This document shows, in pieces, positions 1 to 5,075 of a DNA stretch of 6,940 bases (within the stretch, counting starts at the first letter, position 1; each line of letters begins with the position of its first letter). Source of the stretch: Planctomycetota bacterium. Its GTDB lineage: Bacteria > Planctomycetota > Phycisphaerae > Phycisphaerales > UBA1924. Both the position numbers and the translations under genes were made by a program. The DNA lies in contig JAEYTB010000233.1 of the NCBI GenBank assembly GCA_023434205.1, forward strand, positions 1 through 6,940, in the 5' to 3' direction. Below the pieces are notes generated by a model. The model saw nothing but the letters and a program-made list of their open reading frames with translations, was not told the origin of the DNA and ran no database searches.

Positions 1-204
1 GAAGTCAAACTTCCCCGGCCGGGCCTCGTGCCGGTTCCAGAACACCGGCGTCTCGATCGTGTTCAGCCCCGCGAGCTTGGCCTGATGGATCCGGTCGGCC
101 CACTGATCACGCGGGAGGCGCGCGTACGGCACCCGCCCCGACACCAGCCAGACGCGCCGGCCGTCGATCATGAAGCTGCGCCCGTCGTGGGTAACTGAGG
201 GCAT
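1..204 (-). CDS. GH35-type glycoside hydrolase (beta-galactosidase-like), N-terminal fragment cut by window edge
   Basis: Reading leftward from the ATG at 204-202 gives 68 codons with no stop before the edge, so only the N-terminus is present. It begins MPSVTHDGRSFMIDGRRVWL and contains GLNTIETPVFWNRHE (residues 46-60), followed by PGKFDF. This matches the start of the GH35 (beta-galactosidase) TIM barrel: an 'F.IDG' strand, then 'W.DR...K..GLNT.ET...WN.HE..PG.FDF'. The family removes terminal beta-linked galactose from glycans with retention of configuration. The two catalytic glutamates lie beyond the edge and cannot be checked. Two family positions differ from the usual text: the common SGEIHY stretch reads SGRVPY (22-27), and ETYV reads ETPV (51-54), so this may be a divergent branch with another substrate. 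No clear ribosome binding site precedes the start. The nearest upstream gene on the same strand ends 279 bases away, so it probably has its own promoter. The fold family is fairly sure; the substrate is not. Confidence 0.8.
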   Translation of the reverse strand, partial: MPSVTHDGRSFMIDGRRVWLVSGRVPYARLPRDQWADRIHQAKLAGLNTIETPVFWNRHEARPGKFDF

Positions 205-264
205 CCGGAGCCAAACCCCAAACTGAAAACGGTTGCCGCGTGGCTACGCCCTCGCAAGGCCCCG

Positions 265-291
265 TTTATGGCCGTTCGCCAAAGGGGTCAA
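265..291 (-). promoter_or_regulatory. Weak sigma70-like promoter candidate for the GH35 gene
   Basis: On the minus strand TTGACC (complement of 286-291) is followed after 15 bases by CATAAA (complement of 265-270). The -35 matches the consensus at five of six positions and the -10 at four of six, but the spacing is two bases shorter than ideal. It lies about 60 bases before the GH35 start. Such matches arise by chance, and promoter consensus in this lineage is uncertain. Confidence 0.25.
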
Positions 292-372
292 GGATAGGAA
301 CGGGGATTGGAAACCGCAATTCGCGGCACGCGGTTCGCTTGCAATGCCCGATAAAAGCCGCGCTTGCACGCG

Positions 373-424
373 AAAAAGGGCATCGGGACCCCGCAATTCC
401 ATGGTCCGTTTTGCCGTGGGTCCC
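373..424 (-). terminator. Weak intrinsic terminator candidate after the GNAT gene
   Basis: A perfect seven-base inverted repeat, GGGACCC at 385-391 and GGGTCCC at 418-424, encloses a 26-base loop. Read on the minus strand, the direction of the acetyltransferase gene that ends at 484, the stem is followed seven bases later by five T residues (complement of 373-377). The long loop and the gap before the T tract make it a poor intrinsic terminator. A second inverted repeat, ATGCCC/GGGCAT (344-349, 378-383), lies just beyond. I see no gene, tRNA or repeat array elsewhere in the 205-483 gap. Confidence 0.25.
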
Positions 425-483
425 CCGAGTTGGTCCCCGGCGGCCTCAAGCCCCTCCGCCCGATTGGTCCCTGTTCGGGCTGC

Positions 484-1161
484 TCAGCACGCCACGCTGG
501 GCAGGTGCGCTGGGCTGTCGAGCACCGTCCGCTCGTAGACCTCGTGGAACTCCCATCGGTCGCCGATCCGGATCGAGACCTTCGCGTCGGGGCGGCGTCG
601 CATGCCGATCTTGCGGGCCAGCCGCAGCCCCGCGCCGTTGCAGGGCATGATCGCCGCGTGGACCTTGTGGAGCCCCAGTCCCACCGGCAGGTCCGCGAGG
701 GCGTGGTCCAGCATCGCGCCGGCGCCCTCGGTCCCCAGGCCGCGGCCCACGGCCTCGCGGCTGATCCACCAGTTCGCGTCGGCCTCAAACGTCAGACCGC
801 GGGTGATGGTGTTGAGGTTGAAGCAGCCGGCGATGGAGCCGTCGTGAAGGACGCCGACGCGGCGCCAGGCGGTGCCGCGCTGGTCGCCCACGCGGGCCAT
901 CTCGAGCTGGCGATCAAAGAGCTGTTCGTCCGTTTCGCCGTCGCGGTGGAGGCAGGAGAACCGTTCAAGGTGGTCGCGGCTGAGGCGCACGACCCGCAGG
1001 AACTCGGGCCGATCGCTCTCGCGGAGGGGTCTCAGGACCATGCGTGCGGTGCGGACCAGCCCGGGGGCGTGGACCTCCACGGGCTTGAACGTCTGAGCCT
1101 GCTTGAAGGGGAATACCTGCACGCTCGGCACCTTGGACAACGGACAACTCCTCAGCAGCAT
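484..1161 (-). CDS. GNAT-family N-acetyltransferase, RimJ/RimL type
   Basis: A 225-residue protein. GNAT enzymes move an acetyl group from acetyl-CoA to an amine; the RimJ/RimL branch modifies N-terminal amino groups of ribosomal proteins, though many relatives have other targets. Visible marks are RTARMVLRPLRESD (37-50), the usual first strand of this branch; AGCFNLNTITRG (111-122), resembling the GSI.F.NI.RG strand of RimJ; the acetyl-CoA loop GRGLGTEGA (139-147); HKVHAAIMPCNGAGLRLARKIGM (from 165), with the conserved Asn175 and the 'A.K.GM' helix; and a terminal DRWEFHEVYERT stretch (201-212) like the 'W.DH' end of RimJ. About 35 residues precede the first core strand, slightly long, so a later start is possible, but the next methionine (41) lies inside the core strand. 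No strong ribosome binding site is seen. It is divergent from the GH31 gene with 94 bases between starts, and single-gene transcription is likely. The family is confident; the substrate is unknown. Confidence 0.85.
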   Translation of the reverse strand: MLLRSCPLSKVPSVQVFPFKQAQTFKPVEVHAPGLVRTARMVLRPLRESDRPEFLRVVRLSRDHLERFSCLHRDGETDEQLFDRQLEMARVGDQRGTAWRRVGVLHDGSIAGCFNLNTITRGLTFEADANWWISREAVGRGLGTEGAGAMLDHALADLPVGLGLHKVHAAIMPCNGAGLRLARKIGMRRRPDAKVSIRIGDRWEFHEVYERTVLDSPAHLPSVAC

Positions 1162-1189
1162 GAGTGGAATCGTTGGGAAAAAGACTGCT

Positions 1190-1216
1190 GCGATATCGGC
1201 GTGAACGCCCTGTCAA
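1190..1216 (-). promoter_or_regulatory. Promoter candidate with embedded palindromes, upstream of the GNAT gene
   Basis: The minus strand carries a perfect -35 TTGACA (complement of 1211-1216) and, after 15 bases, TATCGC (complement of 1190-1195), which matches only the TAT of a -10. Transcription from here would give a leader of roughly 20-25 bases before the acetyltransferase start at 1161. Two small palindromes fill the interval: CGATATCG at 1191-1198, perfect, and GGCGT-GA-ACGCC at 1198-1209. The second sits between the -35 and -10, where a repressor operator would be expected. The spacing is short and the -10 poor, so this is a candidate only. No matching plus-strand promoter for the GH31 gene was recognised. 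Confidence 0.35.
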
Positions 1217-1255
1217 GGCCATTTTGTTGACGGGCGGGCGGCGAATGATCACCCC

Positions 1256-3253
1256 ATGCTCCACGGGTCCCTCATCGCCCCGGGCGTCGCGCGCTTCACC
1301 ATGGGGCCTCGCACGCCGCCGCCCTTCCCCGCCTACGTGCGGCAGCCGGTGACCGGCGATGCGCTCCCGCTGGGCTTCCCGGTGCGGCCAAGGCACGCCC
1401 GGCACGCGCGCCGGAGCGTCGTCAGCCTCACCGGGCTGGGCTTCTGCGATTACTACGGCACGGGCGAGCAGGCCGGCCGACTCCGCCGCAACGGCGACCG
1501 CAAGGTGCTCTGGAACAGCGACAGCTACGACTACACAGACCGCACGCCCAGCCTCTACCAGTCGCACCCCTTCCTGCTGGCGCTGCCGCGCGGCGGCTGG
1601 GGGCCCGGCGCGATCGGCGTCATCGTTGAGACCACGCACCGCTGCACGATCGACCTCACCCGCCCGGCCAGGGGGCCGCTCTTCGAGGTGGACGGCCCCC
1701 CGCCCGCGGTCGTGGTGATCGCTCGCGACACGCCGCGGCAGGTGGTGGAATCACTCGCATCGCTGACGGGGGTCATGCCGATGCCCCCGCGCTGGGCGCT
1801 GGGCTTCCACCAGTGCCGGTTCTCGTACGAGACGGCGGCGCAGGCGATGGAGGTGGCCCGCGGGTTCCGGGAGCGGTCGATCCCCTGCGATGCACTCTGG
1901 CTCGACATCGACTACATGGAGGGGTACCGAAGCTTTACGTTCAATCCCGCGGCGTTCCCCGACCCGGAAGGGCTCGTCGCGGCGCTCCACGAGTTGGACT
2001 TCAGGGTCGTCTGTATGCTCGACCCCGGGCTCAAGGTGGACGACGCGTACGCACCCTACTCCCAGGGGCGCGAGCAGGGGCACTTCATCACCGACGCGGC
2101 GGGCGGTGAGTGCCACGCCCACGTCTGGCCAGGCTTGTGCGCCTTCCCGGACTTCACCCGCGCACGGACCCGCGACTGGTGGGCCGGGCTCTGCCAGGAC
2201 CTGCTCGCCATCGGGATCGACGGCCTGTGGAACGACATGAACGAGCCCGCGGCGTTCGGCGTGCCGAGCAAAACGCTGCCTCTCGATGCACGCCACGACG
2301 CCGATGCGGACCTCGGCGGGCCCGGGCCCCACGCGCGGTACCACAACCTATACGGCGACCAGATGGCCCGCGCTACCCGCCAGGCCATGGCCTCGTACCT
2401 CCCCCACCGCCGGCCCTTCGTGCTCACCCGCGCGGGGTTCCTCGGCACACAGCGCACCGCCGCGACGTGGACCGGCGACAACCGCGCCGACGATCGCCAC
2501 TTCCGCTGGTCGATCCCCATGGCCCTCAACCTGGGCCTGTCCGGGCAGCCCTTCTGCGGGCCGGATATCGGGGGCTTCATCGGCGACTGCGACCCCGAGC
2601 TCTTCGCGCGGTGGATGGGCGTCGGGACGCTGCTGCCCTTTGCCCGAGCGCACAAGAACAAAGGCACGCGGATGCACGAGCCCTGGGAACTGGGCGAGGA
2701 GTGCGAGCGGACCTGCCGCCTCGCGCTCGAGCGGCGGTACCGGCTGCTGCCCTACCTCTACACGCTGTTCCGCGAGGCGTCCATCACCGGCGTTCCGGTC
2801 GCACGCCCGCTGTTCTTTGAGGACCCCGGCAACCGCCGCCTGCGCACCATCGACGACGCCTTCCTGCTGGGCGAGCACGTGCTCGTCGGCCCACCCGGCG
2901 CGAGCGCGGGCGAGGTCGATCCACACTTCGAGACCTGGGCGGCCTTCGAGCTGACGGCCCCCGACCCACGCCTCCCCTCGCTGCACCTGCGGCCGGGCAC
3001 GATCGTCCCCGTCGGCCCGGTGGTGCAGCACACCGCCGAAGCGCCGCTCGACCCGCTCACGCTGCTGGTCCACTTCCGCGACGGCCACGCCCGCGGCACG
3101 CTCTACGAGGACGACGGCGAGTCCCTCGCCTACGCGCAGGGCGAGTTCCTCCTCACCGAGTTTGAGGTTGAGCGCGGACGCGAGGTGCAGGCACGCAGCA
3201 CGGGCAGCTTCAGAGTCCCGCCGCGGCGCATCGCCCTAGCCGTGCTCGCCTAG
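1256..3253 (+). CDS. GH31 family glycoside hydrolase, alpha-glucosidase type
   Basis: A complete 665-residue protein, of usual size for bacterial GH31. The family hydrolyses alpha-linked sugars from the non-reducing end with retention. An N-terminal beta-sandwich comes first (about 1-165, with GLGFCDYYGTGEQ at 60-72), then the TIM barrel from PPRWALGFHQCRFSY (177-191), with WLDIDYMEGY (215-224). The catalytic nucleophile is Asp327 in WNDMNEP (325-331), the signature of alpha-glucosidases. The acid/base is Asp408 in WTGDN (405-409). GPDIGGF (435-441) and RAHKNKG (464-470) complete the pocket. C-terminal beta domains follow, ending with LYEDDGESLAY (616-626). All catalytic residues are present. 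No signal peptide is visible, so a cytoplasmic enzyme acting on imported oligosaccharides is likely. The start at 1256 has only G-rich sequence upstream; the next in-frame ATG (codon 16) is possible. The stop overlaps the stop of the convergent ribokinase. Alpha-xylosidase or a transglucosidase cannot be excluded. Confidence 0.93.
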   Translation: MLHGSLIAPGVARFTMGPRTPPPFPAYVRQPVTGDALPLGFPVRPRHARHARRSVVSLTGLGFCDYYGTGEQAGRLRRNGDRKVLWNSDSYDYTDRTPSLYQSHPFLLALPRGGWGPGAIGVIVETTHRCTIDLTRPARGPLFEVDGPPPAVVVIARDTPRQVVESLASLTGVMPMPPRWALGFHQCRFSYETAAQAMEVARGFRERSIPCDALWLDIDYMEGYRSFTFNPAAFPDPEGLVAALHELDFRVVCMLDPGLKVDDAYAPYSQGREQGHFITDAAGGECHAHVWPGLCAFPDFTRARTRDWWAGLCQDLLAIGIDGLWNDMNEPAAFGVPSKTLPLDARHDADADLGGPGPHARYHNLYGDQMARATRQAMASYLPHRRPFVLTRAGFLGTQRTAATWTGDNRADDRHFRWSIPMALNLGLSGQPFCGPDIGGFIGDCDPELFARWMGVGTLLPFARAHKNKGTRMHEPWELGEECERTCRLALERRYRLLPYLYTLFREASITGVPVARPLFFEDPGNRRLRTIDDAFLLGEHVLVGPPGASAGEVDPHFETWAAFELTAPDPRLPSLHLRPGTIVPVGPVVQHTAEAPLDPLTLLVHFRDGHARGTLYEDDGESLAYAQGEFLLTEFEVERGREVQARSTGSFRVPPRRIALAVLA

Positions 3254-4221
3254 ACGGTCCGGCGCGCCGCTTCTTCAACTTCTTCGCGCCGCGGCATCGA
3301 CGGCATCGCCCCGGGCTTGGTCGTCGCCACCGCGCCGGCGACCGTCGCGAACCGCACCGCCTCTTCCACCAGCCTGAACTCTTCGGGGCTCTTGCCGCGG
3401 ATCGCGGCGTGGACCGTGGGCCAGCTCGCCGCGAGCGCCCCGCAGAACGCATCCCCGGCGCCCACGCTGTCTACAGACTGCACCGCGACGGCGGACATGC
3501 GGCGCGGGCGGCCCTTGTGCGCCAGGATGGCGCCCTGCGCCCCTTGCGTCAGCACGATGGTGGGCGCTCCCAGGTCGGGCATGCGGATCGCCAGCCGCGC
3601 GGCGTCCACCGTCGGGTCCATGCCCAGCAGGATCGCCGCCTCGGTCTTGTTCACCACCAGCACATCGACCTGCTTGAGCAGCTCGCGGGGCAGCAGGCGT
3701 GCCGGCGCCGCGTTCAGGATCACCGCCGCGCCCGCGTCCTTCGCGATCTTCACCGCCGCGGCGACGGTGGTGGGCGGCACCTCGAGCTGCACCAGCAGCA
3801 CGCCGCAGCCCGCGATCACGTCCTTGGCGTCTTCCACATCCTGCGCCGAGAGCGAGGCGTTCGCCCCGGGTGCGACGACGATCGTGTTCTCGCCCCCCTC
3901 GGCGACCGTGATGAGCGCGAGGCCGGTCGGGTGCTGCTCCGGGTCGCGGGTCAGGACCCTCGAGATATCCACTTTTTCCGTTTCAAGCGCGGATTTGAGT
4001 TTGCCGCCGTGCGGGTCATCCCCCACGCAGCCGATCATGACGACCCGGCCCAGAGGCCCGAGCAGGCGCGTCGCGGCAACCGCCTGATTGGCCCCTTTCC
4101 CGCCCGGGAATGTCCGATACCCGCCGCCCAGGACCGTTTCACCCGGGTGCGGGATTCGCGGCGCTCGGACCACCAGGTCCATATTAAGCGAGCCGACGAT
4201 GCAGACCGACCATTGGCCCAT
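3250..4221 (-). CDS. rbsK: Ribokinase (PfkB carbohydrate kinase family)
   Basis: A complete 323-residue protein, slightly longer than typical ribokinases (about 305-310). Ribokinase phosphorylates D-ribose at O5 with ATP in the cytoplasm, feeding the pentose phosphate pathway. Seen in order: VGSLNMDLVV (9-18), with the sugar-binding Asn13 and Asp15; the first PfkB signature, GGKGANQAVAA (40-50); an NKTE motif (191-194), the N..E element involved in Mg/phosphate binding; and the second signature, DSVGAGDAFCGALA (251-264), with the anion hole GAG and catalytic base Asp257. The KPGAMPSMP end (302-310) is also typical. The family's LNPAPA stretch reads LNAAPA here (169-174), a small change. The ribose specificity is inferred from the GGKGANQA and NMD motifs; a related sugar or nucleoside kinase is the main alternative. 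The start is the ATG at 4221, with no Shine-Dalgarno sequence but a strong hairpin ending 12 bases upstream. No ribose transporter or RbsR regulator is visible nearby. It converges on the GH31 gene. Confidence 0.9.
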   Translation of the reverse strand: MGQWSVCIVGSLNMDLVVRAPRIPHPGETVLGGGYRTFPGGKGANQAVAATRLLGPLGRVVMIGCVGDDPHGGKLKSALETEKVDISRVLTRDPEQHPTGLALITVAEGGENTIVVAPGANASLSAQDVEDAKDVIAGCGVLLVQLEVPPTTVAAAVKIAKDAGAAVILNAAPARLLPRELLKQVDVLVVNKTEAAILLGMDPTVDAARLAIRMPDLGAPTIVLTQGAQGAILAHKGRPRRMSAVAVQSVDSVGAGDAFCGALAASWPTVHAAIRGKSPEEFRLVEEAVRFATVAGAVATTKPGAMPSMPRREEVEEAARRTV

Positions 4222-4233
4222 GCAAACAGCTTA

Positions 4234-4274
4234 CCGGGGGTGGGGAAGGAGTGTGGCCCTTCCCCACGCCCCGG
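4234..4274 (-). promoter_or_regulatory. Long GC-rich inverted repeat (hairpin) in the ribokinase leader
   Basis: The left arm at 4234-4249 is CCGGGGG followed by TGGGGAAGG; the right arm at 4258-4274 is CCTTCCCCAC, one unpaired G (4268), then CCCCGG. The inner ten pairs (4240-4249 with 4258-4267) are perfect around an eight-base loop (4250-4257). Six further pairs (4234-4239 with 4269-4274) follow the bulge. In the ribokinase transcript the structure would end 12 bases before the ATG, covering where a ribosome binding site would lie. No T tract follows on either strand, so it does not look like an intrinsic terminator. It could be an mRNA structure that holds back translation, or a DNA operator between two divergent genes. 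I recognise no known riboswitch or protein-binding family in it. Confidence 0.6.
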
Positions 4275-4457
4275 ACGCTGATGACCCCCCTGGCGGGCCT
4301 CCGCGAAGATCGCGCAAGTTCCTCCCGAAGAGGTGCGCAATCGCATCGCGTCCGGCCCACCGCCGGGTTAGACTGTGAGCGTCGGAGCCTGAATCGCTCC
4401 CTGACTGAGTCCGTAATTTCTCACGTCAGCCCGTCACGATTTTTTTCGAGCGACCCA
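4275..4457 (+). promoter_or_regulatory. Presumed upstream region of the sigma factor gene
   Basis: No gene is supported here. The sigma factor frame is open back to 4251, but the extra residues look unlike the family, so this is treated as leader and promoter DNA. TAGACT at 4369-4374 matches a -10 at four of six positions, but no -35 stands at the right distance. GGAGC (4384-4388) and GCTCC (4396-4400) could form a short five-pair hairpin, GACTGAGTC (4403-4411) is a small palindrome, and seven T residues lie at 4440-4446, just before the start codon. The sigma factor may recognise its own, non-consensus promoter here; none can be named from sequence. Confidence 0.3.
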
Positions 4458-5072
4458 ATGTCTACGGCCGCGACAGGCCATGTCACCCGCCTCCTCGACG
4501 AGGCTTCCCAAGGCAGCAACCAGGCCGCCGCGGCCCTCCTTCCCCTGGTCTACGACGAACTCCGCAGCCTGGCCCGCGTCCACCTCTCCCGGGCCCCCGC
4601 CGGCAACACCTTGCAGCCAACGGCCTTAGTTCACGAGGCCTACCTCCGCCTCCTGGGGTCCGACGAACGCGGCTGGTCCAGCCGACGCCACTTCTTCGGC
4701 GCCGCCGCGAACGCCATGCGGAACATCCTGGTCGACCAGGCCCGCCGCAAGTCGGCGGTCAAGCACGGCGGCGACCGCCACCGGGTCGACCTGGACGGCG
4801 TTGATCGGGCGGTCCGCAGCGACACCGACCTGCCCATCGCCACACCCCCCGAGGAACTGCTCGCCCTTGACCAGGCCCTCTCCCAGCTCGAGCAGGCCAG
4901 CCCGCGCCAAGGCGAAATCGTGATGCTCCGGTTCTTCGCGGGCCTGAGCGCCGAGCAAACGGCCCGCGCCCTGGACCTGTCCCTTTCCACCATCGACCGG
5001 GAGTGGCGGTTCATCCGGGCGTTCCTTCACACCCGCGTGAAGGGCCTCGATGCCGACAAGGCGGCGCTGTGA
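4458..5072 (+). CDS. ECF-type RNA polymerase sigma factor, kinase-linked (ECF43-like)
   Basis: A 204-residue protein with the two-domain layout of ECF sigma factors, which direct RNA polymerase to selected promoters. Region 2 covers about 22-98, with LLPLVYDELRSLAR (27-40), LQPTALVHEAYLRLL (52-66), RHFFGAAANAMRNILVDQARRK (from 77). Region 4 covers about 131-192, with QGEIVMLRFFAGLSAEQTAR (151-170) and the DNA-reading helix DLSLSTIDREWRFIRAFL (173-190). The usual acidic DAED motif before LVQE is replaced by QPTA before LVHE, placing Thr55 there. This is a mark of the planctomycete and ECF43-like sigma factors encoded beside Ser/Thr kinases. No anti-sigma factor gene is seen. The start at 4458 was chosen because family homology begins at MSTAATGHVTRLL; upstream in-frame residues are unlike the family. 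The kinase gene starts three bases after the stop, so the two are surely co-transcribed. Target promoters are unknown. Confidence 0.93.
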   Translation: MSTAATGHVTRLLDEASQGSNQAAAALLPLVYDELRSLARVHLSRAPAGNTLQPTALVHEAYLRLLGSDERGWSSRRHFFGAAANAMRNILVDQARRKSAVKHGGDRHRVDLDGVDRAVRSDTDLPIATPPEELLALDQALSQLEQASPRQGEIVMLRFFAGLSAEQTARALDLSLSTIDREWRFIRAFLHTRVKGLDADKAAL

Positions 5073-5075
5073 CCC

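Noticed and set aside
205..483. A small gene or RNA in the gap between GH35 and GNAT, including a GGTTCG stretch (332-337) reminiscent of a tRNA T arm
   Set aside because: No acceptor stem, D arm or anticodon arm can be drawn around it on either strand, and the short open frames have no ribosome binding site or family likeness.
364..1230. A 288-codon open frame on the plus strand, opposite the acetyltransferase gene
   Set aside because: The minus-strand product has a clear GNAT acetyl-CoA loop and RimJ-like ends; the plus-strand product shows no family features and is a shadow of it.
4234..4274. The hairpin as an intrinsic terminator
   Set aside because: No T tract follows the stem on either strand, and it lies upstream of the starts of both flanking genes, not after a gene end.
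3409..4281. A 290-codon plus-strand frame opposite the ribokinase gene
   Set aside because: The ribokinase on the other strand has both PfkB signatures; this frame is rich in Arg, His and Ala with no motif.
4251..4457. An N-terminal extension of the sigma factor by 69 codons
   Set aside because: The upstream residues do not resemble any ECF sigma factor, they cross the long hairpin, and family homology begins just after the ATG at 4458.
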